A stretch of 64,000 bases of DNA, from the NCBI GenBank assembly GCA_018401465.1, contig JAGYKE010000004.1, positions 2,077,857 to 2,141,856 of the forward strand. Reading direction: 5' to 3'. A program made the position numbers and the translations under genes. This DNA comes from Aestuariivita sp. GTDB lineage: Bacteria > Pseudomonadota > Alphaproteobacteria > Rhodobacterales > Rhodobacteraceae. The notes beneath the pieces were generated by a model that saw nothing but the letters and a program-made list of their open reading frames with translations, made no database searches and had not been told where the DNA came from. Below, in pieces: positions 8,312 through 19,387 of the stretch (position 1 is its first letter; the number at the start of each line of letters is the position of its first letter).

Positions 8312-8920
8312 TCATTGGTGCCGCGAAGGATTCCGCCGACGCCAGTCGTCCCAGGCTTCCGTGGTGTCGAGATCGGCGCGCGCCCGGTCCCCGGGCAGCG
8401 GAACCAACCTGACCCGGTCCCCCGCAAGCGCCACGGCCTCGCGCCCGCCACCATCGCCGGTGAGGGCTTGCAGGGCCGGGAAAAGATCGGCACGGAACAC
8501 GACCGGATGCCCCGGTTTGCCATCGTGAGATGCGCCGCGCCAAACCAGAATATCGGACTTTAAAACAACGGTCTGCGCGACTGTCTTCAGGTCGCCCGCC
8601 ATCAGGTCGGGCAGATCCGCCAGCAAGATCATCATAGCGTCGCAGGCCGGCAGCGCGGCCAGGCCTGCGCGCAGACTGGCGTTCATTCCTTCCGCTGCAT
8701 CGGCCACGGGAACGATCCGCAGATCCAGCCCGCGAAGCGCCGCTTCCCGGGGATGGGGCCCGGGCGGCAGCGCCACGAAGACGGGGCCCAGTCCGCTTGC
8801 CAGCGCGATGTCGGCCTGCCGCCTGATCAGGGGGCGGCCATCCACGATCTGCATGAGCTTGTCCGCGCCGCCCATGCGGGACGACGCGCCTGCGGCAAGG
8901 ATCAGGACAGGAAGCACCAT
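8312..8920 (-). CDS. MobA-like NTP transferase (molybdenum cofactor nucleotidyltransferase family)
   Basis: A 202-residue GT-A-fold nucleotidyltransferase. The N-terminal nucleotide loop LAAGASSRMGGADK, the metal-binding LADLPD near residue 100 and the GKPGHPVVF segment match the MocA/MobA-like family (PF12804), which attaches CMP or GMP to molybdopterin or acts in related maturation of Mo hydroxylases. Partner genes (xdh, coxMSL, XdhC-like) are not in the window, so the exact product is open. AGGAAG lies five bases before the ATG. The gene is downstream of enolase on the same strand with 39 bases between them. Confidence 0.82.
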   Translation of the reverse strand: MVLPVLILAAGASSRMGGADKLMQIVDGRPLIRRQADIALASGLGPVFVALPPGPHPREAALRGLDLRIVPVADAAEGMNASLRAGLAALPACDAMMILLADLPDLMAGDLKTVAQTVVLKSDILVWRGASHDGKPGHPVVFRADLFPALQALTGDGGGREAVALAGDRVRLVPLPGDRARADLDTTEAWDDWRRRNPSRHQ

Positions 8921-8959
8921 GCGCGCCAGCCTACGCGCGCCGCCGGCCCGCGCAAGCGT

Positions 8960-11172
<2,213 letters not shown>

Positions 11173-11290
11173 GAGATCGCCGTCCGGGGACGCGGGATGC
11201 GCCCATAGGGCTGACATGACCCAAGCCGTGGGCCGGAGCAACCCCGCGCGCCGCTGGTCTGCGCCGGGGGCTCGTGCTAGCACGCCGGGC

Positions 11291-12334
11291 ATGATGGACA
11301 AGGACACGATGGGACCCTGGGCGCGGTCGGCGCTGACGCTGGCCGTTGCGGCCTGCGGGGCTGGTCTGGCCTGGGCGCTGTCCTTTCCCGCCTATCTTCT
11401 CACCGGTCCCGCGCTGGCGGTGAGCCTTGCCGGTGTCGCGGGACTGCGCATGCAGATCGCCAACCCCTTGCGCGATGCTGCCTTCATCGGGATCGGCATC
11501 GGCATCGGGGCCACGGTGACGCCCGAGACGACGGCGGCGATGCTGCGCTGGCCGCTGGCCTTCGTGGCCATGGCGGGCATGCTGGTCGTCGTTATGTGGG
11601 CCTGCGCACGGCTGCTGCGGGTCGTGTTCGGCTTCGATCGCGACAGCGCGATCCTTGCCGCCGCCCCGGGGCATCTGAGCTTCGTCATCGGTCTGTCGGC
11701 CGAGACGGGGGTCGATACGCTGCGCGTGACGCTCGTGCAGTCGGTGCGCCTTCTGGCGCTGACGCTGATCGTGCCGGTGATCGCGCGGCTTCTTGGCATG
11801 GAGATCGCGGCCAATCCCCTGTCCGGATCCGGCGTGCTGGGCTGGGGCGCCTTCGCGGCGCTGGCCGCGGTGTCGCTGGCCGTCGGGTTCGCGCTGAAAC
11901 GGCTGCGCCTGCCCGCGGCGTTGCTGATCGGCGCGATGGTGGTGTCGGGCTTAGGCCATGGTGCGGGGATCGTCGAAGGCGGGCTGGTGCCTTGGCTGGG
12001 CTTGGCTTGCCTGCTGGTGTTAGGCGCTCTGATCGGCACGCGGTTCACCGGTGTTACGGTGGCGCAGGTGCGCGCGACGCTGGCCGCTGGGCTGGCGGTC
12101 ACGGCGCTGGCCACGCTGATCTCCGCGGTCGCGGCGCTGGCGGTGGCATCGGCGCTGGGTCTGGGGACTGCCACGGTGCTGGCCGCCTTCGCGCCCGGCG
12201 GGTTCGAGACGATGATCGCCATCGGCGCGGTGCTGGGGGGCGACGCGGGCTTCGTCGCCGCCGCCCATGTAATCCGCCTGATGATTCTGACTGCGCTGAT
12301 TCCCGCGATGCTGGGCCGCCGCGCGGGCACCTAG
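11291..12334 (+). CDS. AbrB family (PF05145) membrane protein
   Basis: A roughly 347-residue, very hydrophobic protein with about ten membrane helices in two similar halves, matching the AbrB/ammonia-monooxygenase-like family of putative transporters/regulators. Family features are the LTGPALAVSLAG segment near the N terminus, GIGATVTPE, AAAPGHLSFVIGLSAE in the first half and the related FAPGGFETMIAIGAVLG in the second half. The function is not established experimentally in most species. Two tandem ATGs (11291, 11294) are possible starts and no strong ribosome site is visible. Its last bases overlap the convergent fur/mur gene by four. Confidence 0.8.
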   Translation: MMDKDTMGPWARSALTLAVAACGAGLAWALSFPAYLLTGPALAVSLAGVAGLRMQIANPLRDAAFIGIGIGIGATVTPETTAAMLRWPLAFVAMAGMLVVVMWACARLLRVVFGFDRDSAILAAAPGHLSFVIGLSAETGVDTLRVTLVQSVRLLALTLIVPVIARLLGMEIAANPLSGSGVLGWGAFAALAAVSLAVGFALKRLRLPAALLIGAMVVSGLGHGAGIVEGGLVPWLGLACLLVLGALIGTRFTGVTVAQVRATLAAGLAVTALATLISAVAALAVASALGLGTATVLAAFAPGGFETMIAIGAVLGGDAGFVAAAHVIRLMILTALIPAMLGRRAGT

Positions 12335-12744
12335 CCTTTCTTCAGCGGGACGCCGTAAAGCTCGAGCTTATGGCCCCGCAATTCGTATCCCAGCCGCCGG
12401 GCGATGCGTTCCTGCAGTTCCTCGATCTCGGCATCGACGAATTCGATGACCTCGCCCGAGTTCATGTCGATCAGGTGGTCATGGTGATCGCGCTCGGCGT
12501 CCTCGTATCGCGCACGGCCGTCGCCGAATTCAAGCTTTTCAAGAATCCCGGCTTCGTCCAGCAGTTTGACCGTGCGATAGACCGTCGCGATCGAGATATT
12601 CGGGTCAAGCCCCGAGGCCCGCTTGTAGAGCTCCTCGACATCCGGGTGATCTTCGCTGTCCTCGAGCACCTGAGCGATAGTGCGGCGCTGGCCGGTGATG
12701 CGCAGGCCCTTGGCCTCGCAGCGCGACAGGATCGTGTCCGGCAT
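12331..12744 (-). CDS. Fur family metal-responsive repressor (Fur/Mur type)
   Basis: A 137-residue Fur-family regulator: winged helix (residues 1-80, with ISIATVYRTVKLLDEAGI as recognition region) and a C-terminal dimerisation/metal domain containing DHHDHLIDMNSGEVIEF. There is no CxxC structural zinc site. The sequence most resembles the alphaproteobacterial Mur branch, which represses manganese uptake; in this group iron control is usually taken over by Irr/RirA. Assignment to Mur rather than Fur is therefore inferred. GGAAGG just before the ATG at 12744 selects this start over 12783. It is divergent from an EamA transporter and convergent with the AbrB-type gene. Confidence 0.88.
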   Translation of the reverse strand: MPDTILSRCEAKGLRITGQRRTIAQVLEDSEDHPDVEELYKRASGLDPNISIATVYRTVKLLDEAGILEKLEFGDGRARYEDAERDHHDHLIDMNSGEVIEFVDAEIEELQERIARRLGYELRGHKLELYGVPLKKG

Positions 12745-12871
12745 TGGCCCTTCCCCCGGAGTAACGGCTTTCGTGGCGCGCATGTTTAGCGCGGGAGCGG
12801 CGCGAGGGCCAGCATGGAAAGCCGCGATTGGACGTTGACACTGCGCCCGCGCCCCCCTCTGTCTGGGCGGC

Positions 12872-13747
12872 ATGGAACGCAAGGATCATGTCGACCTTTT
12901 CGGGGCGGTGGCGCTGGTGGGCTTCGCCTCGCTTTTCGCGCTGAACCAGGTGGTCATCAAGGTGACAGGCGGCGGCTTTGGCCCCGTTTTCATGGCCGGG
13001 CTGCGGTCGGTGGGCGCGCTCGCCGTGCTGGCCTTGTGGATGTGGGTGCGCGGCGTGCGCCTGACCACGCCGCCCGGCGCGGCGTTGGGTGGTGTGATCG
13101 CCGGCCTGCTGTTCGCCGTGGAATTCATCGGGGTGTTCATCGCGCTTGATCTCACGACGGTCTCGCGGGCGTCGATCATGCTGTACTCCATGCCGGTCTG
13201 GCTGGCGTTGGCGGCGCATTTCGTGCTGCCGAACGAACGGCTGACGCGCAGGCGGATGCTCGGGCTGGCGCTGGCCATGTCGGGGGTCACGGTCGCGCTT
13301 CTGGATCGGGGCGGCGGCGCGGTGAGCCTTGCAGGCGATCTTCTGGCGCTGATGGCGGCGATGTGCTGGGCGGGGATCGCGTTGACCGTGCGGCTCACCC
13401 CCATTTCGCGGGCCACGCCCGAGGTGCAGCTTCTGTGGCAACTGGTGATCTCGGCCCCGATCCTTCTGGCCTGCGCGCCCTATATGGGCGATCTGTTCCG
13501 CGATGTGGCGCCCATTCATCTGGCCGGGCTGGCCTTCCAGATCGTGCTGATCGCCTCGCTCGGCTTTCTGGCGTGGTTCTGGCTCTTGAAGCGCTATCCG
13601 GCGTCGGGGGTCGCGTCCTTCAGTTTCCTGTCGCCGGTGCTGGCGGTGATCCTTGGCTGGGCGCTTCTGGGCGAAGAGGTGCAGCTGCCGGTCTGGGGTG
13701 CGCTGGCGCTCGTGGCGGTCGGGATCGTGCTGATCAACCGGAAATAG
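12872..13747 (+). CDS. EamA family DMT transporter
   Basis: A 291-residue ten-helix drug/metabolite transporter with two EamA domains (about 10-140 and 155-290; second-repeat end FLSPVLAVILGWALLGEEV is typical). Substrate unknown. TTGACA at 12835-12840 could be a -35 element, but the matching -10 is weak. It is divergent from the fur/mur gene, so metal-dependent control is possible but no Fur/Mur box was recognised. It ends before palindromic repeat copy B. Confidence 0.86.
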   Translation: MERKDHVDLFGAVALVGFASLFALNQVVIKVTGGGFGPVFMAGLRSVGALAVLALWMWVRGVRLTTPPGAALGGVIAGLLFAVEFIGVFIALDLTTVSRASIMLYSMPVWLALAAHFVLPNERLTRRRMLGLALAMSGVTVALLDRGGGAVSLAGDLLALMAAMCWAGIALTVRLTPISRATPEVQLLWQLVISAPILLACAPYMGDLFRDVAPIHLAGLAFQIVLIASLGFLAWFWLLKRYPASGVASFSFLSPVLAVILGWALLGEEVQLPVWGALALVAVGIVLINRK

Positions 13748-13764
13748 CGCGCCCCGGGCAGCGC

Positions 13765-13858
13765 GGGGGGCTGTCTGCCCCGTCGCCATTCTCTCTCGGA
13801 CCAATGGCGCGACAATGGCGACCCCCCGAGGATATTTGTGAACCCGAAGAAGATCAGG
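13765..13858 (+). repeat. Palindromic intergenic repeat, copy B
   Basis: Inverted repeat with arms GTCGCCATTCTC and GACAATGGCGAC (11 of 12 pair) around TCTCGGACCAATGGCGC, followed by a tail GAGGATATTTGTGAACCCGA then AGAAGATCAGG. It lies between convergent stop codons and overlaps the last bases of the SelO gene. Closely related to copy A. Confidence 0.78.
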
Positions 13859-15266
13859 TGCCGCAGAAGGTGGCCTGCACGACTTCGTCGGGAAAGGGCG
13901 GGTGGGTAAGGTCGCGCGCGTCGGGCTGATCGTCGTAGGGCTGGGCCAGCACGCGGTTCAGCCGGTGAAAGGGCGCGTAATCGCCCGCGACCGCGGCGGC
14001 GATCATCTGTTCGATGCGGTGATTGCGCGGGATGAAGGCGGGATTGGCCGCGCGCATCGTCGCGTCGGGGTCGGCCTCGTGTCTCAGGCGCGCCCGCCAG
14101 TCCGTGGCCCAAGTGTCGAAGGCGGCGGGGTCGGTGAACTGGTCGCGGGCGGCAGGGCCCGCCAGTGCGCGGAAGGTGTTCGTGAAGTCGGACTGGTTCG
14201 CCGCCATGCGGGTCAGGAGGTCATTTATCAGACCCTCGTCCCCGTCGCGTTCCGTGGTGAGGCCGATCTTCGCACGGAAGCGGCGGAGCCATTCGGCGCG
14301 CAGCAGGCCCGGCACGTCGTGGACGATCTCGGTCGCCTCGTCCACGCCCGTCTCGGGGTCGTCGAGCTGCCGCAGGAGCGCGGTGGCAAGCTGTGCGAGG
14401 TTCCAGACCACGATTTCGGGCTGGTTCGAATAGGCATAACGTCCGAACTGGTCGATCGAGGAATAAACGGTGTCGGGGTGATAGGCGTCCATGAAGGCGC
14501 AGGGGCCGTAATCGATCGTCTCGCCCGAGATGGCGCAGTTGTCGGTGTTCATCACCCCGTGGATGAAGCCCAGGCTCATCCACTGCGCCACTAGGCGCGC
14601 CTGCGCCGCGCAGATCGCGCGCAGAAGGCCCATCGGGCCGCTTGCTTCGGGGTAATGTCGCGCGATGGCGTAGTCGGTCAGGCGCTGCAGATCGGCGATC
14701 TGGCCGCGGGCGGCGAAGATCTGGAAGGTGCCGACACGCAGGTGGCTGGCGGCGACGCGGGTCAGGACGGCGCCGGGCAGAGGGCGTTCGCGCAGCACCA
14801 CCTCGCCCGTCTCGACCGCGGCGAGCGCGCGTGTGGTCGGCACGCCGAGTGCATGCATCGCCTCGGACACGACGTATTCCCGCAAGACCGGCCCGAGCCA
14901 CGCGCGCCCGTCGCCGCCGCGGGAATAGGGCGTGCGGCCCGATCCCTTGAGCTGGATGTCGCGGCGCAGCCCGTCGCTGCCCACCACCTCGCCCAGAAGG
15001 ATGGCGCGGCCGTCGCCCAGCTGCGGGTTCCAGTTGCCGAACTGGTGGCCGGCATAGAGCTGTGCGAGAGGCTCCGCACCTTCGGGCACCGCGTTGCCCG
15101 CAAAGACCGCCGCCGCGTCGGGCAGATCGTCCTTTGATATCCGCAGGATGGCCGCCAGATCGTCGTTCCAGGCAACGAGCTTTGGCGCACGCACGGGCAC
15201 CGGGGCCTGGCGTGTATAGAACCGGTCGGGCAGGGCGGCGAAACTGTTGTCAAAGGCGATAGTCAT
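13854..15266 (-). CDS. selO: SelO/YdiU family protein adenylyltransferase
   Basis: A 470-residue member of the SelO (YdiU) pseudokinase-fold family, which transfers AMP from ATP to protein Ser/Thr/Tyr residues and has been tied to redox stress. Recognisable blocks are [21 protein letters not shown], the [20 protein letters not shown] nucleotide region and the catalytic [20 protein letters not shown] segment. A cysteine sits just after DYGP and another two residues from the C terminus (FCGT); the C-terminal one occupies the place of selenocysteine in eukaryotic SelO. The start at 15266 gives MTIAFDNSF, normal for the family. It follows the GNAT and nucleoside hydrolase genes on the same strand. 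Confidence 0.93.
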   Translation of the reverse strand: MTIAFDNSFAALPDRFYTRQAPVPVRAPKLVAWNDDLAAILRISKDDLPDAAAVFAGNAVPEGAEPLAQLYAGHQFGNWNPQLGDGRAILLGEVVGSDGLRRDIQLKGSGRTPYSRGGDGRAWLGPVLREYVVSEAMHALGVPTTRALAAVETGEVVLRERPLPGAVLTRVAASHLRVGTFQIFAARGQIADLQRLTDYAIARHYPEASGPMGLLRAICAAQARLVAQWMSLGFIHGVMNTDNCAISGETIDYGPCAFMDAYHPDTVYSSIDQFGRYAYSNQPEIVVWNLAQLATALLRQLDDPETGVDEATEIVHDVPGLLRAEWLRRFRAKIGLTTERDGDEGLINDLLTRMAANQSDFTNTFRALAGPAARDQFTDPAAFDTWATDWRARLRHEADPDATMRAANPAFIPRNHRIEQMIAAAVAGDYAPFHRLNRVLAQPYDDQPDARDLTHPPFPDEVVQATFCGT

Positions 15267-15283
15267 GCGCGGAAGGCCCCCTG

Positions 15284-15733
15284 TCAAACAGTGCGGTGCA
15301 TGATGAGATAGCTCTCGCGCGGCTCGAATCCCATCCGTTCGTAGAGACGGCGCGCCGCGGCGTTGTCGCGGTCGACTTCGAGGTCGATCAGCTGCACGCC
15401 CGCCTCGAAGAGGCGCTTGCAGATCGCGCTCAGCACTTCCGACGCGATGCCGCGGCCGCGCACGCCGGGGCGGAGGTAGACTTCGTCGAGCGCCGCGTCG
15501 AGCCCGCCATATTCCAGCGACCACGTGAAGGTCACGGCGACATAGCCGATGGGCGCGCGCTGCGGCCCGATCAGATAGACGCTGCCATAGGGCGATCCCG
15601 ACAGCAGCGGATGGATCGCCGCGCGCCGCTGGTCGGGATCGAGCGGGAAGCCCTGTTCGGCGTGAAAGGCCGCGACCAGCGACAGGACGCGGTCCTCGTC
15701 CTCCGGGCCGGCAAGATGGATCGAGGCGCTCAT
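15284..15733 (-). CDS. GNAT family N-acetyltransferase
   Basis: A 149-residue single-domain GNAT enzyme. The acetyl-CoA pyrophosphate loop is visible as [11 protein letters not shown] near residue 95, followed by [17 protein letters not shown], the usual end of the fold. The acceptor is unknown. The ATG at 15733 overlaps the stop of the nucleoside hydrolase gene by four bases (ATGA), so the two are translationally coupled, and selO follows 17 bases later. The shared transcript does not by itself suggest a substrate. Confidence 0.88.
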   Translation of the reverse strand: MSASIHLAGPEDEDRVLSLVAAFHAEQGFPLDPDQRRAAIHPLLSGSPYGSVYLIGPQRAPIGYVAVTFTWSLEYGGLDAALDEVYLRPGVRGRGIASEVLSAICKRLFEAGVQLIDLEVDRDNAAARRLYERMGFEPRESYLIMHRTV

Positions 15734-16668
15734 AGCCGGGCCAGCCGTTCGGTGAGAAGGGCGAAGAAGCCCTCGGCGTCGATATCGCCCATGAACATGG
15801 CGTTGGGCGCGCGCCCCGATACGCGCCACCAGTCGGCGACGGTCATGCCGCGGGTCAGCTCCGATGCAACTTCGATCTCCACGTTGATGTGGCGACCGGT
15901 GAAGAGCTCGGGCCGGATCAGATACGCGATCACGCAAGGGTCGTGCAGGGGCGCGCCTTGGCTGCCGTATTTCTCCTTGTCGAAGCGTTCGAAGAAGTCG
16001 GTCCATTCGGCGACCATGCGGCCCACCTCAGTCCCCATGGCGCGGAAGGCCTCGACCCTTGCATGCGTCGTCAGCGCCTTGTGCGTGACATCAAGCGGCA
16101 TGACCGTGATCGGGGCGCCGGACCGGAAGACGATCTGCGCCGCCTCCGGGTCGACAAAGATGTTGAACTCGGCCGCGGGGGTGATGTTGCCCACCTCGAA
16201 ATAGGCGCCGCCCATCAGCACGACCTCCTGCACCCGGGGCACGATGTCGGGGGCGCGGGTGAAGGCGGTGGCGATATTGGTGAGCGGGCCCAGCGGGCAG
16301 AGTGTCACCGTGCCCGGTGCCCGCGTGCGCAGCGTGTCGATGATGAAATCGACCCCATGCGCCGTCTGCAGCGCCATGACCGGGTCAGGCAGGGCGGGCC
16401 CGTCCAGCCCGGTCTTGCCGTGGACATGTTCCGCCGTCACCAGCGGGCGCGCTATGGGCCGGTCGCAGCCCGCGAAGACGGGGATGTCGGGGCGGCCCGC
16501 CAGTTCGCACACGATGCGGGCGTTGCGTTCGGTCAGCGCCACCGGCACGTTGCCCGCGACGGCGGTCACGCCCAGAACCTCAAGTTCGTCGCTGGCCAGC
16601 GCCAGCAGGATCGCGACTGCGTCGTCCTGGCCGGGATCGGTGTCGATGATGATCGCGCGTCGCGCCAT
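15730..16668 (-). CDS. Inosine-uridine preferring nucleoside hydrolase
   Basis: A 312-residue nucleoside hydrolase that cleaves the N-glycosidic bond of ribonucleosides to free base and ribose. The calcium-binding N-terminal [10 protein letters not shown] motif is intact, [21 protein letters not shown] is the substrate/metal segment in the middle, and [12 protein letters not shown] supplies the late aspartate. Length is standard. First gene of a probable operon with the GNAT gene and selO. Divergent from the FkbM methyltransferase gene across 135 bases. Confidence 0.92.
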   Translation of the reverse strand: MARRAIIIDTDPGQDDAVAILLALASDELEVLGVTAVAGNVPVALTERNARIVCELAGRPDIPVFAGCDRPIARPLVTAEHVHGKTGLDGPALPDPVMALQTAHGVDFIIDTLRTRAPGTVTLCPLGPLTNIATAFTRAPDIVPRVQEVVLMGGAYFEVGNITPAAEFNIFVDPEAAQIVFRSGAPITVMPLDVTHKALTTHARVEAFRAMGTEVGRMVAEWTDFFERFDKEKYGSQGAPLHDPCVIAYLIRPELFTGRHINVEIEVASELTRGMTVADWWRVSGRAPNAMFMGDIDAEGFFALLTERLARL

Positions 16669-16803
16669 GGATGCTTGCCTTGGTTGTATTCTTCAGTTCA
16701 TAAATGGCCTTGAGTAACAAGTGCAACGTCCCTTGGCGCTGCAAAGCACAAGTCCACCGCACCGGCCCACCAGAGGTCGGGGGCAGAGCCCGAGCAGGAG
16801 ACG

Positions 16804-17616
16804 ATGGTCATGGACGTGCCGACCGAACCTGTTGCCGATGCGGCGATGGATGCCAAGATGCGCGAGATCTGGGCGCGGTTTCCGAACGATCTCAAGGTGC
16901 GCCAGACGCTGCGCAAGATACTTCCCCCCACCCGCATTAATGCGCTGGGATGCGACTTCATCGTCCACCCGAAGGACAACTACACCGAATTCAAAATGTG
17001 GGAATCGGGCCTGCCGCCCGAACACCTCGCCACGCGCGCAATTGCCGACGCGCTGGCGGGGACGGCTGCCGTCATCGTCGATGTGGGCGCCAATGCCGGG
17101 GCGTTCTTTCTGCCGCTTCTGAAGGCGGCAGGCAAAGGGGCCAAGGCCATCGCGTTCGAACCGAACCCGGTGATGCGCACGCGGCTGTCGGTGAACATCG
17201 CGCTGAACAGGCTGACCTCGCGGGTGCGCATCTTCGATTGTGCCGTGGGGGCCAAACCGGGACACTCCGTCCTGCATTTTCCGCGCAACGGCAATCTCGG
17301 GCAGGGGCGCATCGACGTACCCTATGCCCACGGCGGCAGCGAAAGCGTGGCGGTCGAGATCCGGCCGCTGGCCGAGTGTCTGGTGCAGGCAAAGGTGCGC
17401 CGTGTCGATTTCCTGAAAGTGGATGTCGAGGGGCTGGAAGACCGGGTGATCGTGCCGCTGCTGCAGGCCGATCCGGCGCTCTGGCCGCGCAGCCTTTACT
17501 TCGAGATATCCCATGACGATGTCTGGCAGATGCCGCTTTTGCAGGTGCTGGCCGATCGCGGTTATGTCCGCGTGCAGGATTTCGACAACCACGCGCTGTT
17601 CCGGCGCAGCGGCTGA
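16804..17616 (+). CDS. FkbM family methyltransferase
   Basis: A 270-residue S-adenosylmethionine-dependent O-methyltransferase of the FkbM type. The cofactor motif is VDVGANAGAF near residue 95, AIAFEPNPVMRTRL is the second motif, and VDFLKVDVEGLEDRVI near 200 is the family hallmark. AGGAG lies four bases before the ATG at 16804 (a second ATG is two codons on). FkbM enzymes often modify glycans or glycolipids, and the following glycosyltransferase-like gene 15 bases downstream supports a surface polysaccharide role, which remains inference. Confidence 0.87.
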   Translation: MVMDVPTEPVADAAMDAKMREIWARFPNDLKVRQTLRKILPPTRINALGCDFIVHPKDNYTEFKMWESGLPPEHLATRAIADALAGTAAVIVDVGANAGAFFLPLLKAAGKGAKAIAFEPNPVMRTRLSVNIALNRLTSRVRIFDCAVGAKPGHSVLHFPRNGNLGQGRIDVPYAHGGSESVAVEIRPLAECLVQAKVRRVDFLKVDVEGLEDRVIVPLLQADPALWPRSLYFEISHDDVWQMPLLQVLADRGYVRVQDFDNHALFRRSG

Positions 17617-17631
17617 GGGAGCGGATCGCCG

Positions 17632-18513
17632 ATGCGCATCGCCTTTCTGACCATGGTCTGGCGTGACTACTGGCTGCTGGAGAAGTGGATATCGCACAAT
17701 GAGAAGGTGGTGTCGCGGCGCGATCTCTTCGTGCTGAACCATGGCGGCGACCCCGAGATCGACCGCATCGCCGCGGGCTGCAATGTCATCCACGTTCCGC
17801 GCGACGAACTCACGATGGATCTGACCAAACGCCGTTGGCGGCTGATCGCGGGGGTCAGCTCGGGTCTTTTGGCCTTTTACGATCGGGTGATTTGCACCGA
17901 TGTCGATGAAATCGTGGTCTATGTCGGCGACAAGGGCGGGCTGATCGCCCATCTCGAGGCGTCACCCAATGACTGCGCGGCACTGTCGCCGGTGGGGCTG
18001 AACCTGATTCCGACGCCGGCAGATGGTACGGCCGAAGGCGGCACCGTGCTTGGCAATCATCCCCATGCGCTGCTTTCCGCGCGCTATACGAAGCCCTGCA
18101 TTATCGCCGAACCGGTGGAATACACCGTGGGCGGGCATGGCCTGATGAATGGCCGCTTCCGGATCGACCCGGACCTCCTCCTGTTCCATCTGCATTACGT
18201 GACACCCGATTACGCCGAACGCATGGCCGCGCGGCAGGACATCGTGGCGCAGTCACGGGCCAACGGCGATGCCGCCGAGATGCCCGGCCGGTTCTGGGTG
18301 AACTGGGCCAAACCCGCGAAGATCCGCAACAAGGAATTCGCGATCTTCGAAAAGGCGCGGGAGCTGGACGTGTCGCAGGGGTTCGCGCCTGCCGTGGCGC
18401 TGCTTGATGCGGCGGTGATTCACCGGGGGCAGCGCAGCCTGATCGAACCGGACAAGCTCAACGACGACCCTGTGCGCATCACCGTGCCCGAGGCGCTGCG
18501 CTCAGCGCTCTGA
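17632..18513 (+). CDS. Glycosyltransferase family 2/92-like protein
   Basis: A 293-residue soluble protein starting MRIAFLTMVWRDYWLLEKW, typical of the glycosyltransferase-like group related to GT92/DUF23. A DXD-like metal site is seen as CTDVDEIVVY near residue 88, and TVGGHGLMNGRFRIDPDLLLFHLHY forms the second conserved block. It probably transfers a sugar to a surface or lipid-linked acceptor; donor and acceptor are unknown. It is co-transcribed with the FkbM methyltransferase. Its stop lies inside a palindrome shared with the convergent mazG gene. Confidence 0.75.
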   Translation: MRIAFLTMVWRDYWLLEKWISHNEKVVSRRDLFVLNHGGDPEIDRIAAGCNVIHVPRDELTMDLTKRRWRLIAGVSSGLLAFYDRVICTDVDEIVVYVGDKGGLIAHLEASPNDCAALSPVGLNLIPTPADGTAEGGTVLGNHPHALLSARYTKPCIIAEPVEYTVGGHGLMNGRFRIDPDLLLFHLHYVTPDYAERMAARQDIVAQSRANGDAAEMPGRFWVNWAKPAKIRNKEFAIFEKARELDVSQGFAPAVALLDAAVIHRGQRSLIEPDKLNDDPVRITVPEALRSAL

Positions 18514-18516
18514 GCG
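18499..18516. terminator. Palindrome holding both convergent stop codons
   Basis: CGCTCAG and CTGAGCG form a seven-base-pair stem around CGCT. The TGA of the glycosyltransferase gene (18511-18513) and the TGA of mazG (18504-18502, other strand) lie symmetrically in the two arms. It could act as a bidirectional transcript end, although no T-run follows. Confidence 0.4.
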
Positions 18517-19344
18517 TTCGGCAGCCTTTGCGGCGTCCCACAGCGTGTCCATCTCGGCCAGATCGCTGTCTTCGGGGCGTTTGCCCCGCGCGGCCAGCGC
18601 CGTCTCGATCGCGCGGAAGCGGCGGGTGAACTTCGCGTTGGCGCGGCGCAGCGCCGCTTCGGGTTCGACACCCAGATGCCGGCCCAGATTGGCCATCACG
18701 AACATCAGGTCGCCGAATTCCTCCTCGATCTCGTCGGGGCCAAGCTGGTCGCGCGCTTCCACCAGTTCGGCGGATTCCTCGGCGATCTTGTCGATGACAT
18801 GGCTTGCATCGGGCCAGTCGAAGCCCACGCGCGCCGCGCGCTTCTGCAACTTGTAGGCCCGCAGAAGCGCGGGCAGGCCCACCGCGACACCGTCCAGCAC
18901 CCCTGTCTGCGCCTTCGCGGCGCGTTCCGCGGCCTTGACCGTTTCCCAGTCGCGGGTCTGGTCCTCGGCCGTCTTGTCGCGGGATTCATCCCCGAAGACA
19001 TGGGGGTGGCGCGCCACCATCTTGTCGGAAATCGCGCGCACGATGGATTGGAAGGTGAAATGCCCCGCCTCGGCGCCCATCTGCGTGTGATAGACGGTCT
19101 GGAGCAAAAGATCGCCCAGTTCCCCTTCAAGATCGGCCCAGTCGCGGCGTTCGATCGCGTCGGCGACCTCGTAGGCCTCCTCGATCGTGTAGGGGGCGAT
19201 GGTGTCGAAATCCTGTTCGATATCCCAGGGGCAGCCGCTCTGTGGATCGCGCAGGCGGCGCATGATCTCGATCAGGCGCTCGATCCCGGCGTTGGGGTCG
19301 TGGATGAGGCGGTCATCGGGCATTGCGGGGGCTTCTTTATCCAT
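18502..19344 (-). CDS. mazG: Nucleoside triphosphate pyrophosphohydrolase MazG
   Basis: A 280-residue all-alpha NTP pyrophosphohydrolase that degrades (d)NTPs, including non-canonical ones, to NMP and pyrophosphate. Two MazG repeats are visible. The first has CPWDIEQDFDTIAPYTIEEAYE with ELGDLLLQ downstream; the second has ESAELVEARDQ and EEEFGDLMFV. These carry the ExxE-x(n)-ExxD metal ligands. The start is either the ATG at 19344 or the one seven codons in (19323). The 3' end overlaps the convergent glycosyltransferase gene by 12 bases. Divergent from the amidohydrolase gene. Confidence 0.93.
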   Translation of the reverse strand: MDKEAPAMPDDRLIHDPNAGIERLIEIMRRLRDPQSGCPWDIEQDFDTIAPYTIEEAYEVADAIERRDWADLEGELGDLLLQTVYHTQMGAEAGHFTFQSIVRAISDKMVARHPHVFGDESRDKTAEDQTRDWETVKAAERAAKAQTGVLDGVAVGLPALLRAYKLQKRAARVGFDWPDASHVIDKIAEESAELVEARDQLGPDEIEEEFGDLMFVMANLGRHLGVEPEAALRRANAKFTRRFRAIETALAARGKRPEDSDLAEMDTLWDAAKAAERSER

Positions 19345-19387
19345 GTCAAATGCTTCTTGACCGATGCACCGCCCCGGAGTCCACCCC

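Noticed and set aside
16693-17952. A 419-residue minus-strand frame across the FkbM and glycosyltransferase genes
   Set aside because: No recognisable domain; the plus-strand genes have clear motifs and ribosome sites.
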